Shown: positions 45,119 to 54,858, counted from the first letter of the stretch. The stretch is DNA of 64,000 nt from Halomonas campaniensis (GCF_014193375.1 NZ_JACHZF010000018.1:32484-96483), one strand, 5' to 3'. Notes: a model not told the origin generated them from the sequence alone. Numbers and translations: made by a program.

Positions 45119-45133
45119 ATACCTCCTGGGTAT
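45119..45133. promoter_or_regulatory. CatM/BenM box
   Basis: ATAC-CTCCTGG-GTAT exactly fits the ATAC-N7-GTAT consensus of BenM/CatM sites. It lies in the 104-bp gap between the LysR gene and catB and overlaps the LysR ribosome-binding site, so bound protein would also limit its own production. Confidence 0.7.
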
Positions 45134-45221
45134 GGCAGGGCACCCAAACAATATTGGTTCCGTCTTCCCGCTGCAATCAGACTGCCATGCAATCACCCTA
45201 CTGCCCGCATCGGGAGCCCTC

Positions 45222-46340
45222 ATGAGCGCCACTATCCAGTCCATCGAGACGCTGCTGGTCGACCTGCCGACCATCCGTCCCCACAAGCTCTCCATGACCA
45301 CCATGGCCTGCCAGACCCTGGTCATCGTGCGCATGCGCCACAGCGACGGCATCGAGGGCCTGGGGGAGGGCACCACCATCGGCGGCCTGGCCTACGGCCC
45401 CGAGAGCCCCGAGAGCATCAAGCGCAACATCGACACCTACCTGGCGCCGCTGCTGATCGGCCAGCCCTCCGGCAACGTCAACGCCCTGCGTGCCCGGCTC
45501 GAGCGCCATGCCCGCGGCAACATGATCGCCAAGTCGGCGCTGGAGACCGCGCTGCTCGACGCCCAGGGCAAGCGCCTGGGTCTCTCCGTGGCCGAGCTGC
45601 TGGGCGGCGCCCGCCAGACCCACCTGCCGGTGCTCTGGACCCTGGCCAGCGGCGATACCGCCAAGGACATCGACGAGGCCCTGCTGCGTCTCGAGCAGCG
45701 CCGCCACGGCGACTTCAAGCTGAAGATCGGTGCCAACCCGGTGAAGCACGACGTTCGCCACGTGGCCGCCATCAAGGAGGCCCTGGGCGATCGCGCCGGG
45801 GTGCGCGTCGACGTCAACCAGGCCTGGGACGAGTCCACCGCCGTCTACGGCATCCAGGCACTGCAGGACGCCGGCATCGAGCTGATCGAGCAGGCCATTC
45901 CCGCCCGCGAGCATGCCGGCCTGACCCGCCTGGCCGACCGCTTCAACGTGCCGATGCTGGCCGACGAGGCGGTGCAGGACGCCCGCGACGGCCTCGACCT
46001 GGCCCGCGGCGGCTTCAGCGGCGCCTTCGCGCTGAAGATCGCCAAGTCCGGCGGCATCAACGGCGTGCTGGAGCTGGCCCACGTGGCCCAGGCCGCGGGC
46101 ATCGGCCTCTACGGCGGCACCCTGCTGGAGGGCACCATCGGCACCGCCGCCTCCCTGCACGCCTGGGCGACCCTGCCCGAGATGGCCTGGGGCACCGAGA
46201 TGTTCGGCCCGCTGCTGCTCAAGGACGACATCGTGGTCGAGCCGCTCGACTACCGCGAGTTCGGCGTGGACCTGCCGACCGGCCCGGGCCTGGGCATCAC
46301 CCTCGACGAAGACAAGCTGGCGCACTACGCGCGCAAGTAA
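45222..46340 (+). CDS. catB: Muconate cycloisomerase
   Basis: Enolase-superfamily lactonising enzyme of 372 aa that turns cis,cis-muconate into muconolactone. The catalytic K-x-K is at 166-168 (FKLKIG), the metal ligands follow in VRVDVNQAWDE, LIEQAIP and MLADEAVQ, and the second-side acid/base lysine is in ALKIAKSGG. First gene of the catBCA group, divergent from its LysR regulator. ATG 45222 is used; the longer frame upstream overlaps the control region. Confidence 0.95.
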   Translation: MSATIQSIETLLVDLPTIRPHKLSMTTMACQTLVIVRMRHSDGIEGLGEGTTIGGLAYGPESPESIKRNIDTYLAPLLIGQPSGNVNALRARLERHARGNMIAKSALETALLDAQGKRLGLSVAELLGGARQTHLPVLWTLASGDTAKDIDEALLRLEQRRHGDFKLKIGANPVKHDVRHVAAIKEALGDRAGVRVDVNQAWDESTAVYGIQALQDAGIELIEQAIPAREHAGLTRLADRFNVPMLADEAVQDARDGLDLARGGFSGAFALKIAKSGGINGVLELAHVAQAAGIGLYGGTLLEGTIGTAASLHAWATLPEMAWGTEMFGPLLLKDDIVVEPLDYREFGVDLPTGPGLGITLDEDKLAHYARK

Positions 46341-46371
46341 GCACCCGACACGACAACCGGAGGAGATCGCC

Positions 46372-46662
46372 ATGCTGTTTCAGGTGGAAATGACCGTCAA
46401 GCTGCCCCCGTCCATGCCAGCCGAACAGGCCGCCGAGATCAAGGCCACCGAGAAGGCCTATTCCCAGGAGCTGCAGCGCTCCGGCAAGTGGCGCCACCTG
46501 TGGCGCGTGGCCGGCAGCTACGCCAACGTCAGCATCTTCGACGTCGAGGACAACGCCGAGCTGCAGGAGATCATCTCCAACCTGCCCCTCTTCCCCTACA
46601 TGGAGATCAGCGTCAAACCGCTGTGTCGCCACCCGTCCTCCATCCGCGAGGACGACTCCTGA
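46372..46662 (+). CDS. catC: Muconolactone delta-isomerase
   Basis: Small ferredoxin-like-fold enzyme of 96 aa, standard length, converting muconolactone to beta-ketoadipate enol-lactone. The start MLFQVEMTVKLPPSMPAEQA and the block SGKWRHLWRVAGSYANVSIF are characteristic. A GGAGGAGA ribosome-binding site lies just upstream. It sits 31 bp after catB. Confidence 0.95.
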   Translation: MLFQVEMTVKLPPSMPAEQAAEIKATEKAYSQELQRSGKWRHLWRVAGSYANVSIFDVEDNAELQEIISNLPLFPYMEISVKPLCRHPSSIREDDS

Positions 46663-46728
46663 GTCACGGATGAATCACGCCAGCCCCGCCCCGGCGGAAG
46701 CAAAGAGATAACGCAGAGGTTACCCATC

Positions 46729-47703
46729 ATGACCGTGAAGATTTTCGATACCCCCGACGTCCAGGATTTCCTGAAGACCGTCGCCGGCTTCGACCAGGAA
46801 GGTGGCAACGAGCGCGCGAAGCAGATCATGCACCGCCTGCTCTCCGACCTGTTCAAGCTGATCGACGACTTCGACGTCACCCCCGAGGAGTACTGGTCCG
46901 CCGTCAGCATGCTCAACGCCCTGGGCGGCCAGACCCAGTTCGGCCTGCTCTCGCCGGGCCTGGGCTTCGACCACTACCTGGACATGCGCCAGGACGCCAT
47001 CGACGCCGAGGCCAAGCGCGTCGGCGGCACCCCGCGCACCATCGAGGGCCCGCTGTATGTCGCCGGCGCCCCGGAAGCCGAAGGCTTCGCGCGTATGGAC
47101 GACGGGAAGGACCAGGACGGCGAGACCATGTGGCTGACCGGCCAGGTGCGTGACGTCGACGGCACCCCGATCGCCGGCGCCAAGGTCGAGATCTGGCACG
47201 CCAACTCCAAGGGCGGCTACTCCTTCTTCGACCCGACCCAGAGCGAGTACAACCTGCGTCGCACCATCATTACCGACGCGGAAGGCCGCTACACCGCGCG
47301 CAGCATCATCCCGTCCGGCTACGGCGTGCCGGAAGGCGCCCCCACCGACCTGGTGCTGAAGTCCCTGGGCCGTCACGGCGAGCGTCCGGCGCACATCCAC
47401 TACTTCGTCTCCGCGCCGAACCACCTGCACCTGACCACCCAGATCAACCTGGCGGGCGACCCCTACACCTATGACGACTTCGCCTTCGCCACCCGCGAGG
47501 AGCTGGTGGTGCCGGCCGAGCGCATCGAGGATGCGGGCGTGATCGCCCAGCGCGAGCTGGACGGCCCCTTCTCCGAGGTGGTGTTCGACATCGAGCTGGC
47601 CAAGACCGACGTGGCCGAGCTGCAGACCCGCCACGCCCGTCCGCGCGCCAAGGAAGACGAGCAGGACCAGCACAGCCAGCTGGCCGGCACCGCCAAGGTC
47701 TGA
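46729..47703 (+). CDS. catA: Catechol 1,2-dioxygenase
   Basis: Intradiol ring-cleavage dioxygenase of 324 aa with an N-terminal helical dimerisation domain (about 1-100). Fe(III) ligands are visible as Tyr164, Tyr198, His222 and His224 (AHIHYF). It opens catechol to cis,cis-muconate. Placed after catC and before benA, it takes the catechol made by BenABCD. About 10-15 residues longer than typical because of a hydrophilic tail ([17 protein letters not shown]). Confidence 0.95.
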   Translation: MTVKIFDTPDVQDFLKTVAGFDQEGGNERAKQIMHRLLSDLFKLIDDFDVTPEEYWSAVSMLNALGGQTQFGLLSPGLGFDHYLDMRQDAIDAEAKRVGGTPRTIEGPLYVAGAPEAEGFARMDDGKDQDGETMWLTGQVRDVDGTPIAGAKVEIWHANSKGGYSFFDPTQSEYNLRRTIITDAEGRYTARSIIPSGYGVPEGAPTDLVLKSLGRHGERPAHIHYFVSAPNHLHLTTQINLAGDPYTYDDFAFATREELVVPAERIEDAGVIAQRELDGPFSEVVFDIELAKTDVAELQTRHARPRAKEDEQDQHSQLAGTAKV

Positions 47704-47731
47704 TCGAGACCCGGAACATTTTTGTTGCCCC

Positions 47732-47760
47732 AGCGTGGGGCGCCGGATCAGCCCCACGCT
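47732..47760 (+). terminator. Hairpin between catA and benA
   Basis: AGCGTGGGGC (47732-47741) pairs perfectly with GCCCCACGCT (47751-47760), 9-nt loop, no T run. It probably protects the catBCA message or slows read-through into ben. Confidence 0.5.
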
Positions 47761-47788
47761 GACACGACAAGACAATGAGGATTACGCC

Positions 47789-49156
47789 ATGACCAGCAAA
47801 CTTGACCAGCTTGAGGAGCGCGTCCGCGGTGCAGTCGTCGACGACGCCGAGGCCGGCATCTTCCGCTGCCACCGCAGCATGTTCACCGACCCGGCCTTCT
47901 TCGAGCTCGAGATGAAGCACGTCTTCGAAGGCAACTGGCTGTTCCTGGCTCACGAGAGTCAGATCAGTGAGCCTGGCGACTACATGACCGTCACCATGGG
48001 CCGTCAGCCGGTGGTGATCACCCGCGACAAGGCCGGTGAGCTGCACGCCCTGATCAACGCCTGTGCCCACCGCGGCGCCACCCTGTGCCGTCGCAAGCGC
48101 GGCAACAAGGGCACCTTCACCTGCCCCTTCCACGGCTGGACCTTCAAGAACGACGGCAAGCTGCTCAAGGCCAAGAACGAGAAGGTGGGCGCCTACCCGG
48201 ACAGCTTCAAGCAGGACGGCTCCCATGACCTCAAGCGCGTGCCGCGCTTCGAGAACTACAAGGGCTTCCTGTTCGGCAGCCTGAACGCCGACGTCAAGCC
48301 GCTGCAAGAGTACCTGGGCGAGACCACCAGGATCATCGACAACATCGTCGACCAGGCGCCGGAAGGGCTGGAAGTGCTGCGCGGCACCTCCTCCTACACC
48401 TTCAAGGGCAACTGGAAGCTGCAGGCCGAGAACGGCGCCGACGGCTACCACGTCAGCACCGTGCACTGGAACTACGCCTCCACCATGGACCGTCGCAACT
48501 ACGAGGCCGGCGGCACCAAGGCGGTGGACGCCGACGGCTGGTCCAAGAGCCAGGGCGGCTTCTACTCCTATGAGAACGGCCACATGCTGCTGTGGACCCG
48601 CCTGCTCAACCCCGAGGTGCGCCCGGTCTACCAGCAGAAGGAGTGGATCGAGGAGCAGTTCGGTGAGGCGCGTGCCGACTCCATCGTCAACCAGACCCGT
48701 AACCTCTGCCTCTACCCCAACGTCTACCTGATGGATCAGTTCTCCACGCAGATCCGCGTGCTGCGCCCGATCAGCGTCGATGAGACCGAGGTCACCATCT
48801 ACTGCTTCGCGCCCAGGGGCGAGTCCGCCGAGAACCGGCGCGTGCGCATCCGCCAGTACGAGGACTTCTTCAACGTCTCCGGCATGGGCACCCCGGACGA
48901 CCTCGAGGAGTTCCGCGGCTGTCAGGACGGCTACCACGGCGCCCTGGCCGAGTGGAACGACCTTTCCCGCGGGGCCAAGCAGTGGATCGAAGGCGCCGAC
49001 GACAATGCGAAGGCGATCGACATGCAGCCGCTGCTCAGCGGTGCCTCCCCGGAAGACGAAGGCCTCTACGTGCTGCACCACAAGCACTGGGTCGAGGAGA
49101 TGCTGCGCGCCATCGAGAAGGAACGCAGCCAGTTCATTGCCACCGCATCGGCCTGA
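47789..49156 (+). CDS. benA: Benzoate 1,2-dioxygenase large subunit
   Basis: Rieske oxygenase alpha subunit of 455 aa. The [2Fe-2S] ligands are Cys92-His94 (CAHRG) and Cys112-His115 (CPFHGW). The mononuclear iron site is in [20 protein letters not shown]. With benB and benC it converts benzoate to its cis-1,2-dihydrodiol. First gene of benABCD, 85 bp after catA. Toluate dioxygenase XylX is the nearest alternative; the catechol ortho-pathway context favours benzoate. Confidence 0.94.
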   Translation: MTSKLDQLEERVRGAVVDDAEAGIFRCHRSMFTDPAFFELEMKHVFEGNWLFLAHESQISEPGDYMTVTMGRQPVVITRDKAGELHALINACAHRGATLCRRKRGNKGTFTCPFHGWTFKNDGKLLKAKNEKVGAYPDSFKQDGSHDLKRVPRFENYKGFLFGSLNADVKPLQEYLGETTRIIDNIVDQAPEGLEVLRGTSSYTFKGNWKLQAENGADGYHVSTVHWNYASTMDRRNYEAGGTKAVDADGWSKSQGGFYSYENGHMLLWTRLLNPEVRPVYQQKEWIEEQFGEARADSIVNQTRNLCLYPNVYLMDQFSTQIRVLRPISVDETEVTIYCFAPRGESAENRRVRIRQYEDFFNVSGMGTPDDLEEFRGCQDGYHGALAEWNDLSRGAKQWIEGADDNAKAIDMQPLLSGASPEDEGLYVLHHKHWVEEMLRAIEKERSQFIATASA

Positions 49157-49170
49157 AGGGGAGAAGAGAG

Positions 49171-49659
49171 ATGAGCCTTAGCTACCAAGAGATCCAGGCC
49201 TTCCTGTACCGCGAGGCGCGCCTGCTCGACGACCGCCAGTGGGACGAGTGGCTGACCTGCTACAGCAAGGACGTCGAGTTCTGGATGCCGGCGTGGGACG
49301 ACGACGACCAGCTGACCCGGGACCCGCACAGCGAGATCTCGCTGATCTACTACCCGAGCCGCGAGGGTCTGGAGGACCGGGTCTACCGGATCAAGACCGA
49401 GCGCAGCGGGGCGAGCACGCCGGAGCCGCGCACCACCCACCAGATCACCAACCTCGAGGTGCTCAAGGAGGAAGGCGGCAAGGTGGAGCTGCGCTTCAAC
49501 TGGCAGACCCTGAACCACCGTTACAAGGAGACCCAGACCTTCTTCGGGAGCTCCTTCTACACCCTGGACGTGTCGGGCGAGAACCCGCTGATCACCCGCA
49601 AGGTAGTGCAACTCAACAACGACTATATCCACCAGGTCATCGATATCTACCACATCTGA
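49171..49659 (+). CDS. benB: Benzoate 1,2-dioxygenase small subunit
   Basis: Beta subunit of 162 aa with the NTF2-like fold typical of ring-hydroxylating dioxygenases. Blocks include EARLLDDRQWDEWLTCYSKD and FWMPAWDDDD near the N-terminus and TRKVVQLNNDYIHQVIDIYH at the end. It has no cofactor and supports the alpha3-beta3 assembly. It starts 14 bp after benA. Confidence 0.94.
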   Translation: MSLSYQEIQAFLYREARLLDDRQWDEWLTCYSKDVEFWMPAWDDDDQLTRDPHSEISLIYYPSREGLEDRVYRIKTERSGASTPEPRTTHQITNLEVLKEEGGKVELRFNWQTLNHRYKETQTFFGSSFYTLDVSGENPLITRKVVQLNNDYIHQVIDIYHI

Positions 49660-49692
49660 TAGACGAAGACCCGGTGTCGGAGGAGAACGACC

Positions 49693-50718
49693 ATGAGCTA
49701 CACCATTGCCCTCAACTTCGAGGACGGCGTCACCCGCTTCATCGGCTGCAAGGAAGGTGAAACGGTTCTCGATGCTGCCTACCGCCAGAAGGTCAACCTG
49801 CCGATGGACTGCTCCGACGGCGTCTGTGGCACCTGCAAGGGCCATTGCGAGCAGGGCGAGTTCGACATGGGCGACGAGTACATCGAGGAGGCGCTCTCCG
49901 ACGAGGAGGCCGCCGACGGCATGGTGCTGACCTGCCAGATGGTGCCGTCCTCCGACTGCGTCATCCAGGTCCCCGTTGCCTCCACCCTGTGCAAGACCGA
50001 GGTGGGCAAGGTCGAGGGCACGGTCGCCGCGGTCGAGCAGCTCTCCGAGGATAGCATCGAGCTGGTGGTGGATCTGGATGACGGCGCCGAGATCGCCTTC
50101 CTGCCCGGCCAGTACGTGCATATCGACGTGCCGGGCACCGAGGCGCATCGCTCCTACTCGTTCAGCTCCCTGCCGGGCGAGAAGCGGGCCACCTTCCTGA
50201 TCCGCAACATCCCGAACGGCGTGATGAGCAGCTATCTCGGCGACCGGGCAGCGGCAGGCGATCGCCTGACCCTGACCGGCCCGCTGGGCAGCTTCTACAT
50301 CCGTGAGGTCACTCGCCCGGTGCTGATGCTGGCCGGTGGTACCGGCCTCGCGCCTTTCCTCTCCATGCTCTCCCAACTGGTGGAGAAGGGCTGCGAGGCG
50401 CCGATCCACCTGATCTACGGCGTCAACAAGGACGATCATCTGGTCAAGGTGGACGCCCTGGACGCGTTCGCCGCCAGGCTGCCCAACTTCACCTACGCCA
50501 CCGTGGTGGTGGACGAGGCCAGCGAGCATCCGCGCAAGGGCTACGTGACCCATCACATGGACGCCGAGGTGATGCACGACGGCGACGTCGACGTCTACCT
50601 GTGCGGTCCGCCTCCCATGGTCGACGCGGTGCTCAAGCACTTCGACGCCCAGGGCATCGTGCCGCAGAGCTTCCACTACGAGAAGTTCACCCCCAACGAG
50701 GCGGGGAGCAAGTCATGA
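49693..50718 (+). CDS. benC: Benzoate 1,2-dioxygenase electron-transfer component
   Basis: NADH reductase of 341 aa. The N-terminal plant-type [2Fe-2S] domain has cysteines in CSDGVCGTC and a fourth in LTCQMV. The FAD domain shows RSYSFSS, and the NAD domain shows LAGGTGLAPFLSM and CGPPPMVDAV. It carries electrons from NADH to BenAB. Its last codons overlap the benD start by 4 bp. Confidence 0.94.
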   Translation: MSYTIALNFEDGVTRFIGCKEGETVLDAAYRQKVNLPMDCSDGVCGTCKGHCEQGEFDMGDEYIEEALSDEEAADGMVLTCQMVPSSDCVIQVPVASTLCKTEVGKVEGTVAAVEQLSEDSIELVVDLDDGAEIAFLPGQYVHIDVPGTEAHRSYSFSSLPGEKRATFLIRNIPNGVMSSYLGDRAAAGDRLTLTGPLGSFYIREVTRPVLMLAGGTGLAPFLSMLSQLVEKGCEAPIHLIYGVNKDDHLVKVDALDAFAARLPNFTYATVVVDEASEHPRKGYVTHHMDAEVMHDGDVDVYLCGPPPMVDAVLKHFDAQGIVPQSFHYEKFTPNEAGSKS

Positions 50719-51497
50719 ACCTGCGCTTCAAGGACAAGGTCATGGTGGTGACCGGGGCCGCCCAGGGCATCGGCAAGCGGGTCGCCGAGCGCGCCGGCGC
50801 CGAGGGCGCCCGCCTGGCCCTGGTGGACCGTGCCGACCTGATCCATGAGGTGGTCGCCGAGCTCGGCGAGCAGGGCGTGGACGCCATCGCGTTGCAGGCC
50901 GATCTGGAGACCTGGGCAGGCGCCGCCGAGGTGATGGCGAAGAGCGTCGAGCACTTCGGCCGCATCGACATCCTGATCAACAACGTGGGCGGGGCGATCA
51001 ACTTCAAGCCGTTCACCGAGTTCAGCGAGAGCGAGATCGCCGCCGAGGTGACCCGCTCGCTGATGCCGACCCTGTGGTGCTGCCGCGCCGTGCTGCCCAC
51101 CCTGGTGGCGCAGGGCGGTGGCGTCATCGTCAACGTCTCCTCCGTGGCGACCCGCGGCATCCACCGGATTCCCTACTCGGCGGCCAAGGGCGGCGTCAAT
51201 GCGCTGACCGAATCCCTGGCCTTCGAGTATGCCGAGCACGGCATCCGCGTGGCGGCCGCCGGGATCGGGGGCACCGAGGCGCCGCCGCGGAAGATCTCCC
51301 GCGGCACCCCGGAGCACCGCAACGAGACGGAGAAGGCCTGGTTCCAAGCGCATATCGACCAGACCAGGCAGAGCTGCCTGATGAAGCGCTACGGCACCCT
51401 GGACGAGATGGCCGCGCCGATCCTGTTCCTGGCCTCGGACGAGGCCAGCTACATCACCGGCAGCGTGCTGCCGGTGGGTGGCGGCGACCAGGGCTAG
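50715..51497 (+). CDS. benD: Benzoate cis-diol dehydrogenase
   Basis: Short-chain dehydrogenase of 260 aa. It has the NAD-binding GAAQGIG (residues 14-20), NNVGG near 91-95, catalytic Ser in VNVSSVATRG and the Y-x3-K pair in YSAAKGG. It oxidises the benzoate cis-dihydrodiol to catechol with loss of CO2. The start at 50715 overlaps the benC stop (ATGA). Confidence 0.93.
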   Translation: MNLRFKDKVMVVTGAAQGIGKRVAERAGAEGARLALVDRADLIHEVVAELGEQGVDAIALQADLETWAGAAEVMAKSVEHFGRIDILINNVGGAINFKPFTEFSESEIAAEVTRSLMPTLWCCRAVLPTLVAQGGGVIVNVSSVATRGIHRIPYSAAKGGVNALTESLAFEYAEHGIRVAAAGIGGTEAPPRKISRGTPEHRNETEKAWFQAHIDQTRQSCLMKRYGTLDEMAAPILFLASDEASYITGSVLPVGGGDQG

Positions 51498-51504
51498 CCA
51501 GCAT

Positions 51505-51540
51505 CGCACCGATTCGGTCAACGCCGGATCGGTGCGTTTT
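51505..51540 (+). terminator. Terminator after benD
   Basis: CGCACCGAT (51505-51513) pairs with ATCGGTGCG (51528-51536), 14-nt loop, followed by TTTT. benE just downstream may therefore need its own promoter or read-through. Confidence 0.7.
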
Positions 51541-51592
51541 GTTGACAGCCATCGACACAATACCAACGACAACATCACCCCTGGAGCTCACC

Positions 51593-52843
51593 GTGAAGCA
51601 TATCGAGAAGGGCGTGAGCCTGCGGCACGCGCCACGAGACTTTCTCCGCGACCTCAACGTCGACAACGCCAGCACCGGCCTGGTCGCGGGTATCCTGGGG
51701 CTCAGCGTCGGCGTCGTGCACATCAGTGCCGGCACCGCCGCCGGGCTCGACTCCTCCTTCATCATGATCTGGGTCATCAGCTACCTGATGATCAACGGCC
51801 TGTTCGGCATCTTCATGCCGGCCTACTACCGGCTGCCCATGCCCATGGCCAACTCTATCCCCGGCGCGCTGATGTTCGCCGCGGTGATCCCCGTGGTGGG
51901 CCTGGAGGCGGCGCTGGGGGCGACCCTGATCGCCGGGGCCATCTCGCTGGTGGCGGGTCTCTCGGGCGTCATGGGCATCGTCATGCGCCTGATGCCCATG
52001 CCCATCGTCATGGGCATGGTGGCCGGCATGCTTCTCAGTTTCGGCCTCAACATGGTGCGCCCGCTGGAGAATGCCATCGTACCGGCGACCGTCATGATCC
52101 TGGCCTTCTTCCTCTCGGCCCGGCTGCTGCGCAAGGTGCCGCCGCTGATCGTCTCCATGCTGGCGGGGATCGGCTACCTGATGGCCACCGGGGTGGACCT
52201 CTCCGGCATCGAGGCAACCATCCGCTTCCCCGAGTTCATCATGCCCCAGTTCACCCTGAACGCCTTTCTGGCCTACGGCCTGCCGCTGGCGATCATCCTG
52301 GTGGGCATGGAGACCCCGGCCGGCGTCGGCCTGATCAAGGGCATGGGCTACAAGGAGGTGCCGGCCAATGCGATCACCGCCGTGGGCGGCTTCGGCACCA
52401 TGGTCTCGGCCTTCTTCAACCTGCACAGCACCTGCATCGCCGCGCCCATGACCGGCATCTGCTCCTCGCCGGAGGCGGGCACCCATGAGAAGCGCTGGGT
52501 CGCCGCGGTGGTGGCCGGCGCCATCTTCGTGGTGGCCGCCCCCTTCTATGGCTACGTGGTGAGCCTGCTGGAGGCCACGCCGCGCTATTTCATCGCCATC
52601 ATTGCGGGCCTGGCCCTGATGCGGGTGATCACCTCGGCCATGGCCATCGCCTTCTCCGGCAGGAAGCACGAGATGGGCGCGCTGTTCGCCTTCCTGATCG
52701 CCGCCTCGGGCATCCAGATCCTGGATATCGGCGCCACCTTCTGGGCCCTGGTGCTGGGGGTGGTGGTCTCGATGATCTTCGAGACCAAGGACTTCGAGTT
52801 CGCCAGCAACGCCCATCCCCTGAAGAAGCAGCCGGCCGACTGA
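51593..52843 (+). CDS. benE: Benzoate transporter BenE
   Basis: Inner-membrane protein of 416 aa with about 12 hydrophobic segments, matching the benzoate:H+ symporter BenE family. Blocks include MPAYYRLPMPMANSIPGALM and GLPLAIILVGMETPAGVGLI, then FNLHSTCIAAPMTGICSSPE. The start is GTG 51593 (VKHIEKGVSL) with CTGGAGC upstream; no in-frame ATG fits. It follows benD after a terminator hairpin and would bring in benzoate. Confidence 0.9.
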   Translation: MKHIEKGVSLRHAPRDFLRDLNVDNASTGLVAGILGLSVGVVHISAGTAAGLDSSFIMIWVISYLMINGLFGIFMPAYYRLPMPMANSIPGALMFAAVIPVVGLEAALGATLIAGAISLVAGLSGVMGIVMRLMPMPIVMGMVAGMLLSFGLNMVRPLENAIVPATVMILAFFLSARLLRKVPPLIVSMLAGIGYLMATGVDLSGIEATIRFPEFIMPQFTLNAFLAYGLPLAIILVGMETPAGVGLIKGMGYKEVPANAITAVGGFGTMVSAFFNLHSTCIAAPMTGICSSPEAGTHEKRWVAAVVAGAIFVVAAPFYGYVVSLLEATPRYFIAIIAGLALMRVITSAMAIAFSGRKHEMGALFAFLIAASGIQILDIGATFWALVLGVVVSMIFETKDFEFASNAHPLKKQPAD

Positions 52844-52875
52844 GCCGGCCCGGCAGCTGTCAATCGATCCTCCTT

Positions 52876-52910
52876 GGCCCGTATCCGCTTCGGCGATGCG
52901 GGCCCTTTTT
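52876..52910 (+). terminator. Terminator after benE
   Basis: GGCCCGTATC (52876-52885) pairs with GATGCGGGCC (52895-52904), one wobble, then CTTTTT. Confidence 0.75.
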
Positions 52911-52991
52911 CGTTGCCTGGCGGATGGGTGTCGCGTCATTGCCGGCGCCTCGAGGTGCAGGCGGCCTGAGCGGTTCTCGGCACAACGCAAG

Positions 52992-53017
52992 GGGGCGCGG
53001 CCGGCTGGCCGCGCCCC
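52992..53017. terminator. Strong hairpin ending the minus-strand cyclohexanecarboxylate operon
   Basis: GGGGCGCGGCC (52992-53002) and GGCCGCGCCCC (53007-53017) form a perfect 11-bp stem with a 4-nt loop, 23 bp beyond the stop of the solute-binding protein gene. It lies between convergent transcription units. Confidence 0.7.
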
Positions 53018-53039
53018 TTCTTGCTTACTGCCTCTTGCC

Positions 53040-54269
53040 TCAGGGGTTGATCAGCGGGCAGCGGCTCTTCTCCAGGGACTGGAAGGCCAGTTCCCCGGGA
53101 ATGGTGCGCAGCACGCGATAGAGGTCCCACTCGCCCTCGGACTCCTCGGGCGACTTCACCTCCACCAGGTACATGTCGTGGACCATGCGGCCATCCTCGC
53201 GGACCACGCCGTTGGTGGTGAAGATGTCGTTGACCGGGTTCTCACCCATCCAGGCTCGCACGGTGCCGGCGTCATCGCTGCCGGTGGCCTCGATGGCGTT
53301 GAGGTAGTGGAGGGTGCTGGAGTAGACCCCGGCCTGCACCATGGTAGGCATGCTGCCCATGCGCTCGTGGTACCGCTGGGCCCATTCTCGCGCCTCGTCG
53401 TTCATGTCCCAGTACCAGCCGGTGGTCAGTTGCATGCCCTGGGTGGTCTCGAGCCCCAGGGCATGGATGTCGTTGAGGAACACCATCAGCCCGGCCAGGG
53501 TCTGGCCGGACTCCACCAGCCCGAACTGGCCCGCGGTGCTGATGGCATTGACGGTGTCCGCGCCGGCGTTGGCCAGGCCGACGATCTGCGCCCCCGAGCC
53601 CTGGGCCTGCAGGATGAACGAGGAGAAGTCGTTGCTGTTGAGCGGGTGGCGCACCGTGCCGACGACCTCGCCGCCCATCTCGGTGACCACGTTGGAGACT
53701 TCCGCCTCCAGGGAGTGGCCGAAGGCGTAGTCGGCGGAGATGATGAACCAGCGCTCGCCGCCCTCCTCGACGATGGCCCGCGCCGTGCCGTTGGACATGG
53801 CGTGGGTGTCATAGACCCACTGGATATGGTTGGGGCTGCAGTGCTCGTTGGTGATGCCGAGCGCGGCGGCGCCGGAGACCATGGCGATGCGGTCATGGTC
53901 GGCGAGCAGGCGGGTGGCGGCGATAGTTACCGAGGAGGCCACCAGGCCGCCGACCATGTCGACGTCGCGCTGGTCGATCCACTCGCGCACCGTGTTGGCG
54001 CCCACGTCGGCGCTGTTGCGGTCGTCGGCGCTGAACACCTCGATGGGGGCGCCGTGGATCGCACCGCCGTGCTCCTCGATGGCCATGCGCATGGCCTCGA
54101 GGCCGCCGGGGCCGGCCAGGTCGCGATAGGGGCCCGACATGTCGGCCAGATAGCCGAGACGAATGGCGCCGTCGGAGATCTCGGCATGGGCACTGCCGGC
54201 GCCGGCCAGCAGGGCGGCGCCGAGGGTCAGGGCGGTGGTCTTGAGCAGGGGGTGACGTTGTCTGGACAT
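53040..54269 (-). CDS. ABC transporter substrate-binding protein (branched-chain type)
   Basis: Periplasmic binding protein of 409 aa with a signal peptide (about 1-29, ending SAHA). It has the type I LivK-like fold: IRLGYLADMSGPYRDLAGPG at the start, RWFIISADYAFGHSLEAEVS in the middle and MYLVEVKSPEE near the end. Relatives bind aromatic acids and similar carboxylates as well as amino acids. No permease or ATPase genes are next to it. As the last gene of the ali-bad operon, a cyclic carboxylate such as cyclohexanecarboxylate is the inferred ligand. Confidence 0.85.
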   Translation of the reverse strand: MSRQRHPLLKTTALTLGAALLAGAGSAHAEISDGAIRLGYLADMSGPYRDLAGPGGLEAMRMAIEEHGGAIHGAPIEVFSADDRNSADVGANTVREWIDQRDVDMVGGLVASSVTIAATRLLADHDRIAMVSGAAALGITNEHCSPNHIQWVYDTHAMSNGTARAIVEEGGERWFIISADYAFGHSLEAEVSNVVTEMGGEVVGTVRHPLNSNDFSSFILQAQGSGAQIVGLANAGADTVNAISTAGQFGLVESGQTLAGLMVFLNDIHALGLETTQGMQLTTGWYWDMNDEAREWAQRYHERMGSMPTMVQAGVYSSTLHYLNAIEATGSDDAGTVRAWMGENPVNDIFTTNGVVREDGRMVHDMYLVEVKSPEESEGEWDLYRVLRTIPGELAFQSLEKSRCPLINP

Positions 54270-54360
54270 GAGTTCTCCTTTGCCTCACCGGAAGCGGCGA
54301 GGCCATTGTTGTTGTGACTCGGGGTGTTGGGGAAGTGGCCGGCAAGCGCCGGCGAAGCGG

Positions 54361-54858
54361 TCAGGTGTCGATGGTGTCTTCGGTTGAGGGGGGGGCCTCC
54401 CGGGTTGTGATGGGTTGGATGGCCTCCAGATCCTTCTGGAGCTTGTTGAGGTAGTGCAGCAGGCTGACCGTCTCGTCGAAGCCCAGGCTCTTCAGCCCCT
54501 GGGCGTAGAAGTCATGGATCTGCGGCTGCAGGCTCTTCCAGTAGGCGCGCCCCTGATCGGTGAGCAGGATCAGCCGGGCGCGGCCATCGTCGGGGTGGGG
54601 GATGCGCCGCACGTGGCCTTCCCGCTCGAGCCGCTTGAGCACGCCGTCCAGGCTCTGGCGGCTGACGATCAGGTACTCGACCAGGTCGTTGAAGGCGATG
54701 CCCCCCTCGTAGCCGCGGCGGGAGAGCGCCCCGAGCACCGCCCACTGCACCGTGGTCAGACCCACGGCGCTCACCGTCTGCTTCTGCAGGATGTTGCTGG
54801 CCTGGAAGAGGCGGAAGAACAGGCGGTTGGCGACGCTTCTGTCATCCTGGGCAGCCAT
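54361..54858 (-). CDS. badR: MarR-family regulator, BadR-like
   Basis: MarR-type regulator of 165 aa. The HTH region reads FNDLVEYLIVSRQSLDGVLK (about 65-84), the wing HVRRIPHPDDGRARLILLTD follows. AAGGAGTG supports ATG 54858 rather than the longer frame from 54933. In Rhodopseudomonas the cyclohexanecarboxylate genes are repressed by the MarR protein BadR, which senses 2-ketocyclohexanecarboxyl-CoA. Position directly after aliB suggests the same role here. Confidence 0.72.
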   Translation of the reverse strand: MAAQDDRSVANRLFFRLFQASNILQKQTVSAVGLTTVQWAVLGALSRRGYEGGIAFNDLVEYLIVSRQSLDGVLKRLEREGHVRRIPHPDDGRARLILLTDQGRAYWKSLQPQIHDFYAQGLKSLGFDETVSLLHYLNKLQKDLEAIQPITTREAPPSTEDTIDT

